Positions 1-6,224 of a stretch of DNA of 12,202 nucleotides are shown one piece after another; within the stretch, counting starts at the first letter, position 1; each line of letters opens with the position of its first letter. Source of the DNA: Candidatus Avimicrobium faecavium (GTDB lineage Bacteria > Bacillota > Clostridia > Oscillospirales > Ruminococcaceae); contig CAJFQR010000079.1 of NCBI GenBank assembly GCA_904419105.1, forward strand, positions 1-12,202. Direction: 5' to 3'. Made by a program: the position numbers and the translations under genes. The notes beneath the pieces were generated by a model. That model was not told the origin of the DNA. It made no database searches and saw only the letters and a program-made list of their open reading frames with translations.

Positions 1-1284
1 CGGGAGCTGGGCGTGGAGTTCGACGTGGTCACCGGCACCTCCATCGGGGCGCTCAACGGGGCGCTGGTGGTGCAGGGGGACTACGACTTTGCGGTGGATA
101 TGTGGGAGCACATGGACTACCAGGCGGTGATGAGCCATCTGAGCTCCGAGGACTTTGAGACGGCGGAGGGCACCCGCCGGGCCTTTAAGACGGCGCTGCG
201 GGAGATCGTGGCGGACGGCGGCATGGAGATCGGCCCGCTGGAGGAGCTGGTGCGCACCCATCTGGACGAGGAGAAGATCCGCTCCTCTCCGAAGAAGTTC
301 GGCATCGTCACGGTGGAGATCCCGTCGCTGCGGGCGGTGGAGATGGCCAAGGAGCAGATCCCCGAGGGGCAGATGGCGGACTACCTGCTGGCCTCGGCGG
401 CCTGCTACCCGGCCTTCAAGCCCCGGACCATCGACGGCAAAAGCTATGTGGACGGCGGCTACCGGGACAACCTGCCCATCGACCTGGCCATCGAGCTCGG
501 GGTCAGCGAGGTGTGGGCGGTGGACCTGAAAGCCCTGGGCCATGTGCCCGAACGGCTGCTCTACGACATTCCGGTGCGGTACATCCGCAGCTACTGGGAC
601 CTGGGGATCTTTCTGACCTTTGACCCGGCGCGGATCCGGCGGAACATGGAGCTCGGCTACCTGGACGCCCTCAAGACCCTCGGGCGGCTGGACGGCCTGG
701 CCTACGCGCTGAAGGAGGGGGAGATGCGCAGACTGTGCAGCGCCTTCCTGACGCCGTCTCAGGAGGCGGTGCGGGCGCTGACCACGGCGGAGACGGCGCT
801 GGGCGCCCCGGCCGCCGCGGCGCTGGAGCTGCGGCTTTCGGCGGCGATGCGCTGGGGCAGCCGCCGCCGGGGGACCCCGGCCGCCGACCTGGTGCGCCAG
901 CTGGAGCTGGCCGCCGAGCTGCTGGAGGTGGACCCGGCCCGGGCCTACACCCTCTCCGAGCTCAACGACGCGATTATCCGCCGCTATGCCGGCGAGGGCG
1001 GCCATCCGCTGGAGCTGGAGCAGAACCTGCGCCGGGTACACGAGACCCCGTCGGCGGCGGCGGAGCTGTTCGAGCGGATCCGGGCGCTCACCGCCCGGGA
1101 ACGGCTGCACGCGGTCACCCGGCTGGTCTACGCCGGGCTCGGGGGCACGGCGCCGCTGCCGGCGGTGCAGCTGGCCGGGGCGGCCTTCCCCCGGGAGACG
1201 GCGGCGGCGGTGTACCTCTGCCTGCTGGGCTGCGGGGGGCTCTCCGCCGGGGAGGAGGTCCTGCGCCCGGCGCCGGGGTGCTGA
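1..1284 (+). CDS. Patatin-like phospholipase, 5' end missing
   Basis: Serine lipid acyl hydrolase of the patatin family (RssA/YchK type), expected to cleave acyl esters of phospholipids with a Ser-Asp dyad. The frame is open from base 1, so the start and the glycine-rich oxyanion-hole motif lie upstream of the window. The nucleophile elbow GTSIG is visible, with Ser in the codon at 40-42, and the catalytic Asp sits in the DGG motif (VDGGYRDNLPID, Asp codon at 451-453). The patatin fold should end around codons 190-240. About 180 further residues, rich in Ala, Leu and Arg, follow to the TGA at 1282-1284, and I cannot assign them a domain. No signal peptide can be judged because the N-terminus is absent. 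The next gene has its own promoter, so this is probably the end of a separate transcript. The family is secure; substrate and role are not. Confidence 0.88.
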   Translation, partial: RELGVEFDVVTGTSIGALNGALVVQGDYDFAVDMWEHMDYQAVMSHLSSEDFETAEGTRRAFKTALREIVADGGMEIGPLEELVRTHLDEEKIRSSPKKFGIVTVEIPSLRAVEMAKEQIPEGQMADYLLASAACYPAFKPRTIDGKSYVDGGYRDNLPIDLAIELGVSEVWAVDLKALGHVPERLLYDIPVRYIRSYWDLGIFLTFDPARIRRNMELGYLDALKTLGRLDGLAYALKEGEMRRLCSAFLTPSQEAVRALTTAETALGAPAAAALELRLSAAMRWGSRRRGTPAADLVRQLELAAELLEVDPARAYTLSELNDAIIRRYAGEGGHPLELEQNLRRVHETPSAAAELFERIRALTARERLHAVTRLVYAGLGGTAPLPAVQLAGAAFPRETAAAVYLCLLGCGGLSAGEEVLRPAPGC

Positions 1285-1323
1285 GGGGGCCTTTTTCGGC
1301 GAAATTTGGGAAAAACAGCCCCT
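1284..1323 (+). terminator. Imperfect inverted repeat after the patatin gene, possible terminator
   Basis: AGGGG at 1284-1288 can pair with CCCCT at 1319-1323, and TTTTTC at 1292-1297 with GAAAAA at 1310-1315. A 3x3 internal loop separates the two stems and the terminal loop has 12 nt. It starts at the stop codon and lies just before the next promoter, where a terminator would be expected. There is no clear U-tract after the outer stem, so this is weak. Confidence 0.22.
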
Positions 1324-1329
1324 TCCCCT

Positions 1330-1357
1330 ATGACAGCCGCCAAAACTATGGTATACT
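1330..1357 (+). promoter_or_regulatory. Sigma-A type promoter of the PPOX-fold/GntR unit
   Basis: ATGACA at 1330-1335 (5 of 6 to the -35 consensus) is followed by a 16-nt spacer and TATACT at 1352-1357. TG at 1349-1350 forms an extended -10 element. Predicted transcription start is near 1364, giving a leader of about 28 nt before the ATG at 1392. Confidence 0.7.
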
Positions 1358-1391
1358 GGAAGCGTAGAACAGCACCTGAGGAGGGATCCCG

Positions 1392-1793
1392 ATGAACGAT
1401 CCGATCAGCCGGGCCGAGGCCCTGCTGCAAAACAGCGAGACCGTCACGCTGGCGGCCAACGGCGCCGACGGCTACCCCCACGCCTATGTGATGACCAAGC
1501 TCCCCGGGGAGGGGATCCGCAGGATCCCGTTCCTGGCAAAGGACGGCTCGGACAAGGTCCGGGACCTGGAGCGGGACCCCCGGGCCTGCGTGAGCTTTAC
1601 CGCGCCGGGGGGCAGCGTGAGCCTCACCGGGGAGGTGAGCCTCTCCCGGGACACTGAGGCGATGCGCGCCCTCTGGGTGCCGGAGCTGGACCGGATCTTC
1701 CCGGCGGGGCCGGAGGGGCTGGTGCTGCTGCGCTTTGCGGCGCACCGGGCGGTGTACTGCTTTATGGGAAAGGTCGAAGAAGGGCAGCTGTGA
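1392..1793 (+). CDS. Pyridoxamine 5'-phosphate oxidase-fold protein (flavin-binding split-barrel family)
   Basis: A 133-residue protein resembling the small PPOX-like/general stress protein 26 group, single split-barrel proteins that usually bind FMN, F420 or heme as dimers. Supporting features are an N-terminal helix with the 'ALLQNSETVTLAANGADGYPHAYVM' pattern type (a strand reading out short-chain contacts), a central strand ending in KDGSDKVRDLERDPRACVSF, and a second strand pair (SVSLTGEVSLSRD). The substrate is unknown, and residues specific to true PdxH cannot be claimed. The start is clear: GAGGAGGGA at 1378-1386 lies 5 nt before the ATG, downstream of a good promoter. The regulator gene follows after 27 nt, so the two are probably co-transcribed, which hints at a link between the enzyme and the regulator. 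Family assignment is by sequence pattern only. Confidence 0.75.
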   Translation: MNDPISRAEALLQNSETVTLAANGADGYPHAYVMTKLPGEGIRRIPFLAKDGSDKVRDLERDPRACVSFTAPGGSVSLTGEVSLSRDTEAMRALWVPELDRIFPAGPEGLVLLRFAAHRAVYCFMGKVEEGQL

Positions 1794-1820
1794 CGCTGCC
1801 AACGGAATCGAGGCTGCAAC

Positions 1821-2453
1821 ATGGAACGCAAAAAGAACGACGGGATGCCCCGGTACCAGCAGATTGCGCTGGACATCGCCACGCAGATCGTCAAACGGCA
1901 ATACAGGGTAGGGGACCGCATCTACGCCCGCTCGTCGCTGGCGAGCCGGTACCATGTCTCGCCGGAGACCGCCCGCCGGGCGGTGTGCCTGCTGGCGGAC
2001 ATGGGCATTGTCGAGGCGGAAAAGGGCAGCGGGGTGGAGATCCTCTCGGTGGAGGCGGCGGCCCGGTACCTCCAGGAGCTCACCGGCGTCGAGACGATGA
2101 CCCAGCTGCGGGCGAGCATCCGCGCCGACCTGGAGGAACAGGTGCGCATCGCCGCCGAGATCAAGGACAAGGTCTCCGAGCTGATGGACCGGGCGGAGCG
2201 CTTCCAGCATCTGAACCCGTTCAACCCCTTTGAGATCACGGTGGAGGCCGGCTCCATCTGCGACGGGCGCACGCTGGCCCAGGTGAACTTCTGGCAGAAC
2301 ACCACCGCCACCGTCATCGCCATCGCCCACGGCGGCGAGCTGATGATCTCCCCCGGGGCCAGCACCCAGATGCAGGCGGGGGATGTGGTCTACTTCGTCG
2401 GGGACGAGAACGCCCCGGCCCGGGTGGACCGCTTCGTCAAGGTCGGCGCCTGA
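1821..2453 (+). CDS. GntR-family regulator with C-terminal RCK_C (TrkA_C) domain, BusR-like
   Basis: A 210-residue DNA-binding regulator. Residues about 10-73 form a GntR winged helix: PRYQQIALDIA, then the SRYHVSPETARRAV recognition region, then the wing MGIVEAEKGSGVEI. Residues about 78-130 are rich in charged and hydrophobic heptads, a likely coiled coil. Residues about 135-210 match the RCK_C fold (ITVEAGSICDGRTLAQVNFW...GGELMISPGASTQMQAGDVVYFVG). Known family: BusR of lactococci and streptococci has this architecture, binds c-di-AMP through RCK_C and represses the betaine transporter genes busAB. Inference: this protein senses c-di-AMP and controls osmolyte or potassium genes, but no transporter is visible here. 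The start ATG follows CGAGG at 1809-1813. The gene lies 27 nt after the PPOX-fold gene and ends 4 nt before the next promoter's -35 box. Confidence 0.85.
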   Translation: MERKKNDGMPRYQQIALDIATQIVKRQYRVGDRIYARSSLASRYHVSPETARRAVCLLADMGIVEAEKGSGVEILSVEAAARYLQELTGVETMTQLRASIRADLEEQVRIAAEIKDKVSELMDRAERFQHLNPFNPFEITVEAGSICDGRTLAQVNFWQNTTATVIAIAHGGELMISPGASTQMQAGDVVYFVGDENAPARVDRFVKVGA

Positions 2454-2457
2454 GGCC

Positions 2458-2486
2458 TTGCGGGGAGCGGGGGCTTTCGCTATAAT
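2458..2486 (+). promoter_or_regulatory. Sigma-A type promoter of the DUF951-prfA operon
   Basis: TTGCGG at 2458-2463, a 17-nt spacer, and a perfect TATAAT at 2481-2486. The -35 box begins 5 nt after the stop of the GntR-type gene. Predicted start of transcription is near 2493, giving a leader of about 97 nt before the ATG at 2590. Confidence 0.8.
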
Positions 2487-2492
2487 AGACAG

Positions 2493-2589
2493 GAGGCGGC
2501 AGTTTTCTGCCGCACCAGACCGATACCGGCCGTTTCGCATCTGCGGAGGGGCCGGTTGTGCGCCTTGCGGCGCCAGGGAGGGAAGAGAG
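2493..2589 (+). promoter_or_regulatory. Structured 5' leader of the DUF951-prfA operon, three predicted hairpins
   Basis: Hairpin A: GCGGCAG (2496-2502), TTTT loop, CTGCCGC (2507-2513), a perfect 7-bp stem at the very 5' end of the transcript. Hairpin B: ACCGGCC (2525-2531) with GGCCGGT (2550-2556), enclosing CGC/GCG (2536-2538 with 2543-2545). Hairpin C: GCGCC (2560-2564), TTGC loop, GGCGC (2569-2573). Hairpin C ends just before the Shine-Dalgarno AGGGAGGGA (2575-2583). No U-tract follows any stem, so they do not look like terminators. In GC-rich DNA such stems can arise by chance, and no known riboswitch is recognised. Confidence 0.4.
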
Positions 2590-2652
2590 ATGGATGTACG
2601 GGTCGGCGACCTGCTGACGATGAAGAAGCCGCACCCCTGCGGCGCCAGGGAG
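2566..2652 (+). repeat. 15-bp direct repeat, one copy at the ribosome binding site and one in the DUF951 gene
   Basis: TGCGGCGCCAGGGAG occurs at 2566-2580 and again at 2638-2652, exactly 72 bp (24 codons) apart. The first copy overlaps hairpin C and the Shine-Dalgarno sequence. The second encodes Cys-Gly-Ala-Arg-Glu of the conserved PHPCG motif, and both copies are in the same reading frame. Confidence 0.9.
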
Positions 2653-2832
2653 TTTCTGGTGCTGCGGTCGGGGATGGACTTTCGCATCCGCTGCACCGGC
2701 TGCGGCCGGGAGGTGATGGTGCCCCGGGCCAGGGCGGAGAAGAACATCCGCCGCATCACCCGGGACGGCGTCCGGGTCTTCCCGCCGGAGAAGAACAGCG
2801 TCCCCGACGGGACGGCCGGAGGTGCTCTGTAA
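2590..2832 (+). CDS. DUF951 family protein (YyzM-like)
   Basis: An 80-residue protein of the small DUF951 family found widely in Firmicutes, whose function is not established. The signature is complete: VGDLLTMKKPHPCG (residues 5-18), the LRSGMDFRIRC segment, CTGCG (35-39) and VMVPRARAEKNIRRI. Cys17, Cys35 and Cys38, with His15, could bind zinc; this is inference from spacing. Residues after about 60 are a poorly conserved tail. An upstream in-frame extension exists (open back to a start at 2383), but it runs through the promoter and into the regulator gene. The ATG at 2590 is chosen because AGGGAGGGA (2575-2583) lies 6 nt before it and the family starts there. prfA begins 3 nt after its stop, so the two are surely co-transcribed. 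Confidence 0.9.
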   Translation: MDVRVGDLLTMKKPHPCGAREFLVLRSGMDFRIRCTGCGREVMVPRARAEKNIRRITRDGVRVFPPEKNSVPDGTAGGAL

Positions 2833-2835
2833 CGA

Positions 2836-3915
2836 ATGTTTGAAAAACTGTCCGCGGTCGAGGACCGCTATGCCGAGATCGGCGAGAAGCTCACCGATCC
2901 GTCCGTCATCAGCGACAACGCGCTCTACCGCACGCTGATGAAGGAGTACAAGACCCTCACCCCGCTGGTGGAGACCTACCGGGACTACCGGAAGGCCGCC
3001 GCCGACCGGGAGGAGGCCCGCTCCCTCCTCGAGGAGGGGGGGCTGGACCGGGACTTCCGGGAGATGGTGGAGGAGGAGCTGCACGCCGCCGGGGAGCGGG
3101 AGCAGGCCGCCGCCGAGGCCCTCAGGATCCTGCTCCTGCCGAAGGACCCGAACGATGAGCGCAACGTCATCATGGAGATCCGCGGCGGCGCCGGCGGCGA
3201 GGAGGCGGCGCTGTTCGCCCGCTCGCTGCTGCGCATGTACTCGATGTACGCCGAGCGCTGCCGCTGGAAGGTGGAGGTGCTCAGCCTGAATGAGACCGAG
3301 CTCGGCGGCGTCAAGGAGGTGAGCTTCTCGGTGGCCGGGGAGGGCGCCTACTCCAAGCTCAAGTTCGAGAGCGGCGTCCACCGGGTGCAGCGGGTGCCGG
3401 AGACCGAGACCCAGGGGCGCATCCACACCTCCACCGTCACGGTGGCGGTGCTGCCGGAGGCGGAGGAGGTCGAGGTGGAGATCGCCCCGGAGGACCTGAA
3501 GATCGATGTCTTCCGCGCCAGCGGCGCCGGCGGCCAGCATGTCAACAAGACCGAATCGGCCATCCGCATGACCCACCTGCCCACCGGCATCGTGGTGGAG
3601 TGCCAGGACGAGCGCAGCCAGTTCAAAAACCGGGAGAAGGCGCTGAAGATCCTGCGCAGCCGGGTGTATGAGCAAAAACAGCGGGAGGCGGACGAAAAGC
3701 TGGCCAGCCAGCGGCGCTCCCAGGTGGGCACCGGCGACCGGTCGGAGCGCATCCGCACCTACAACTACCCCCAGAGCCGGGTCACCGACCACCGCATCGG
3801 GCTGACCCTGTACAAACTGGACGCGATCCTCGACGGCGACCTCGATGAGCTCATCGACGCCCTGCGCACCGCCGAGCAGACCGAAAAGCTGCAGGCACAG
3901 CAGGAGGGATTCTGA
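2836..3915 (+). CDS. prfA: Peptide chain release factor 1
   Basis: Release factor 1 recognises UAA and UAG in the ribosomal A site and triggers hydrolysis of peptidyl-tRNA. The 359-residue length is typical. The order is an N-terminal helical domain (about 1-100), the GGAGGEEA segment of domain 2, the stop-codon-reading tripeptide Pro-Glu-Thr at residues 188-190 (PxT identifies RF1; RF2 has SPF), and the catalytic GGQ loop at residues 232-234 in GAGGQHVNKTESA. The Gln is the residue normally methylated by PrmC. The C-terminal domain carries RIRTYNYPQSRVTDHR. The start ATG is 3 nt after the DUF951 stop, with GGAGG at 2818-2822 inside that gene (13-nt spacing, rather long), suggesting translational coupling. 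prmC, a frequent neighbour of prfA, is not in this window. No unusual residue was seen. Confidence 0.98.
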   Translation: MFEKLSAVEDRYAEIGEKLTDPSVISDNALYRTLMKEYKTLTPLVETYRDYRKAAADREEARSLLEEGGLDRDFREMVEEELHAAGEREQAAAEALRILLLPKDPNDERNVIMEIRGGAGGEEAALFARSLLRMYSMYAERCRWKVEVLSLNETELGGVKEVSFSVAGEGAYSKLKFESGVHRVQRVPETETQGRIHTSTVTVAVLPEAEEVEVEIAPEDLKIDVFRASGAGGQHVNKTESAIRMTHLPTGIVVECQDERSQFKNREKALKILRSRVYEQKQREADEKLASQRRSQVGTGDRSERIRTYNYPQSRVTDHRIGLTLYKLDAILDGDLDELIDALRTAEQTEKLQAQQEGF

Positions 3916-3916
3916 T

Positions 3917-4981
3917 ATGGAGACGATACTCTATCCGACCGGCACCGGGGCGGAGCGCTCGGCTGCGGTCCGGGCGGCCGCCCGGCTGCTCCGGGCCGGG
4001 GAGCTGGTGGCCATCCCCACCGAGACGGTCTACGGCCTGGCCGCCAACGCCCTGGACCCGGCGGCCGTTGAAACCATCTTCCGGGTCAAGGGCCGCCCGA
4101 ACGACAACCCGCTGATCGTGCACATCGCCGACCTGCCGGCGCTGGACGATGTGGTGCGGGAGGTGCCGGAGAGCGCCCGCAAATTGGCGGAGCGGTTCTG
4201 GCCGGGGCCGCTGACGATGATCCTGCCCCGGGACCCCCGGATCCCCGACGCCACCACCGCCGGCCTGGACACGGTGGCGGTGCGGATGCCCTCCCACCCG
4301 GTGGCCAGGGCCATTATCCGGGCCAGCGGGCTGCCCATCGCGGCGCCGTCGGCCAACCTGTCCGGCCTGCCCAGCCCCACCACCGCCGCCCACTGTATGC
4401 GGGACCTCTCGGGGAAGGTGCCGGCCGTTGTGGACGGCGGGGCCTGTGAGTTCGGGGTGGAATCCACCGTGATCACCCTGGCCGGGGAGACCCCCCGGCT
4501 GCTGCGCCCCGGCGCGGTGACGCTGGAACAGCTCCGGGAGACCCTCGGGGAGGTGGAGGTGGACCCCGCCGTCACCGGGCGGCTGGCCGAAGGGCAGGCG
4601 GCCGCCTCCCCGGGCATGAAGTACAAGCACTATTCGCCGAAGGCGGAGGTGACGCTGGTGCGCGGCAGCGCCGCGGCGTTCCGGGCGTATGTCAACGCCC
4701 TGCCCGGGGAGGGCATCTACGCGATGGTCTTCTCCGGCGAGGGGGAGGGGCTTGCAAAGCCCTTCTTCGAGTACGGGGCGGAGGGGGACCATCTCACCCA
4801 GGCCCGGGAGCTGTTCCTGCTGCTGCGGCAGCTGGACGACCTCGGGGCCCGGGCGGTGTATGTGCGCACCCCGGCCACCGACGGCGTCGGCCTGGCGGTG
4901 TACAACCGGCTGATCCGGGCGGCGGCGTTCCACTTTGTGGAGCTGGGCGGCCCGGCGGGGAGGGAGGATACCAATGAATGA
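3917..4981 (+). CDS. ywlC: L-threonylcarbamoyladenylate synthase, two-domain Sua5/YwlC type
   Basis: Makes threonylcarbamoyl-AMP from threonine, bicarbonate and ATP, the first step of t6A37 modification of ANN-decoding tRNAs. The activated group is then transferred by the TsaD complex. This 354-residue protein has the YrdC domain (about 15-200) with PTETVYGL (34-41), KGRPNDNPL (58-66) and SANLSG (145-150). The linker motif SPGMKYKHYSP (231-241) and the C-terminal Sua5 domain follow, so it is the long Sua5/YwlC form, not the short TsaC. The start at 3917 is chosen because AGGAGGG (3902-3908) is 8 nt upstream and the prfA stop ends at 3915. A longer in-frame extension to 3845 would overlap prfA and is rejected. 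It overlaps coaE by 8 bp. prfA-ywlC linkage is common in Firmicutes. Confidence 0.96.
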   Translation: METILYPTGTGAERSAAVRAAARLLRAGELVAIPTETVYGLAANALDPAAVETIFRVKGRPNDNPLIVHIADLPALDDVVREVPESARKLAERFWPGPLTMILPRDPRIPDATTAGLDTVAVRMPSHPVARAIIRASGLPIAAPSANLSGLPSPTTAAHCMRDLSGKVPAVVDGGACEFGVESTVITLAGETPRLLRPGAVTLEQLRETLGEVEVDPAVTGRLAEGQAAASPGMKYKHYSPKAEVTLVRGSAAAFRAYVNALPGEGIYAMVFSGEGEGLAKPFFEYGAEGDHLTQARELFLLLRQLDDLGARAVYVRTPATDGVGLAVYNRLIRAAAFHFVELGGPAGREDTNE

Positions 4982-5618
4982 CAAGACCGTGGTGCTGGGC
5001 CTGACCGGCCAGACCGGCGCCGGGAAATCCACCGTCGGGGAGATGCTCCGGCTGCGGGGCGCCGCCTGGGTGGACGCCGATGCGATCGCCCACGACGTCA
5101 CCGACAACGAAAAGGTCTGCCTGGCGGACCTGGCGCTGGAGTTCACCATCGACATCCTCAATGTGGACGGCACCCTCAACCGGAAAAAGCTCGGGGAGAT
5201 CGTCTTTCACGACAAAGCGAAGCTGCGCCGCCTCAACGAGATCGTCTTCCCCTACATCATCCGGGCCATCCAGGCGGCCATCGACGGCCTCCGGGCCGAG
5301 GGGCAGGAGCTGATCGTCCTCGACGCGCCGACGCTGTTTGAGAGCGGCTGCGACCGGTTCTGCGACGCAGTCATTTCGGTGGTGGCGAAGGAGGAGCTGC
5401 GCCTGGCGCGCATCATCAGCCGGGACGGCCTCACCCGGGAGGAGGCCGAGGCCCGCATCCGTGCCCAGCACAAGGAGAGCTGGTATGTGCGCCGCAGCGA
5501 CTTCGTGCTGGAGAACAACGGCAGCGAGGAGGAGCTGCGCCTGGCGCTGAGCGAGGTGCTGGTCCGCATCCGGCAGGGGGAGCGCCCCCGGCTGGAGCGG
5601 GCGGAGGAGCCCCGGTGA
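4974..5618 (+). CDS. coaE: Dephospho-CoA kinase
   Basis: Catalyses the last step of coenzyme A synthesis: phosphorylation of the 3'-hydroxyl of dephospho-CoA by ATP. The 214-residue length fits the family. The P-loop GQTGAGKS is at residues 12-19. WVDADAIAHDV gives the substrate/Mg-binding Asp pair, and LIVLDAPTLFESG forms the next core strand. SVVAKEELRLARIISRDGLTREEAEARI is the lid region with Arg residues. The start is ATG 4974, preceded by GGGAGGGAGG (about 4958-4967). This overlaps the end of ywlC by 8 bp, which suggests translational coupling. An upstream in-frame start at 4935 would add 13 residues ahead of the conserved N-terminus and is rejected. The stop (5616-5618) overlaps the proposed GTG start of the transglycosylase. 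Confidence 0.96.
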   Translation: MNDKTVVLGLTGQTGAGKSTVGEMLRLRGAAWVDADAIAHDVTDNEKVCLADLALEFTIDILNVDGTLNRKKLGEIVFHDKAKLRRLNEIVFPYIIRAIQAAIDGLRAEGQELIVLDAPTLFESGCDRFCDAVISVVAKEELRLARIISRDGLTREEAEARIRAQHKESWYVRRSDFVLENNGSEEELRLALSEVLVRIRQGERPRLERAEEPR

Positions 5619-6161
5619 GCCTCCGCCGCAGGCGCCGGCAGGGCGTCCGGTGGCTGGCGGTGCTGGCCATGGCGGCGCTGGCGGCCTTTTTCGCGGTGCG
5701 GCTACCAGGAGCTGGTGGAGCGCTGCTGCCGGGAGTTCTCGGTGGAGCCGGCGCTGTGCTACGCGGTGATCCGCACCGAGAGCAGCTTTGACCCGGCGGC
5801 CACCTCCTCCATCGGGGCCCGGGGGCTGATGCAGCTCACCGAGGACACCTTCGACTGGGTCAAGTCCCGGCTGGAGCCGGAGGCGGACACCGGCTACGAC
5901 GCCATGTACGACCCGGAGGCGAACATCCGCTACGGCGCCTATCTGCTGGCGGCGCTGGAGGAGCAGTTCGGCGGGGAGCGCAACGCCCTGTGCGCCTACC
6001 ACGCCGGCTGGGGGAACGCCACCGCCTGGCTGGCGGACCCGGCCTGCAGCGCCGGCGGGGAGATCCGCACCATCCCCTTTGCCGACACCGCCGCCTATGT
6101 GGAAAAGGTGCTGGCCACCCGGGATGTCTACCGCGAGCTGTACGGGGACGCGCTCTTGTAA
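5615..6161 (+). pseudogene. Membrane-anchored lytic transglycosylase (SLT domain), frame-split
   Basis: Lytic transglycosylases cleave the MurNAc-GlcNAc bond of peptidoglycan. The expected N-terminus is present in one frame: GTG 5615 (overlapping the coaE stop), then MSLRRRRRQG and a hydrophobic stretch ending in AALAAFFAVR, a classic signal anchor. That frame stops at 5789-5791. The catalytic domain lies in another frame, open from 5619 to the TAA at 6159-6161: YQELVERCC, then VIRTESSF with the catalytic Glu codon at 5778-5780, SSIGARGLMQLTEDTF, and AYHAGWGNATAWL. No start codon other than GTG 5715 exists in the second frame before the domain. That start lacks a well-spaced ribosome binding site and would give a cytoplasmic 148-residue protein. 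The join falls near 5687-5703, where a T5 run (5687-5691) lies. The homologous spacer between anchor and domain also looks short, so a small deletion is likelier than one lost base. Sequencing error remains possible. Confidence 0.8.
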
Positions 6162-6184
6162 CCGGAGGCGCCCTCGTTTATAAT
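6156..6184 (+). promoter_or_regulatory. Sigma-A type promoter of the aminopeptidase unit
   Basis: TTGTAA at 6156-6161 (4 of 6, containing the TAA stop of the transglycosylase), a 17-nt spacer and a perfect TATAAT at 6179-6184. Predicted start is near 6191, about 34 nt before the ATG at 6225. No terminator separates it from the upstream operon, so read-through could also supply this unit. Confidence 0.72.
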
Positions 6185-6224
6185 AGAGATACAAAGAGTT
6201 ACGACCGCAAAGGAGCTGATCTTC

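Noticed and set aside
13..1284. GTG at 13 as the real start of the patatin-like gene
   Set aside because: The frame is open to base 1, and the part before the GTG reads as normal patatin sequence; the oxyanion-hole motif must lie further upstream.
2383..2589. DUF951 protein starting at 2383
   Set aside because: This would read through the promoter and overlap the regulator gene; the family start and a good Shine-Dalgarno sequence are at 2590.
5687..5703. Programmed ribosomal frameshift in the transglycosylase gene
   Set aside because: The T5 run is not a typical X-XXY-YYZ slippery heptamer, no stimulatory structure is evident and recoding is not known for this family. A mutation or sequencing error is simpler.
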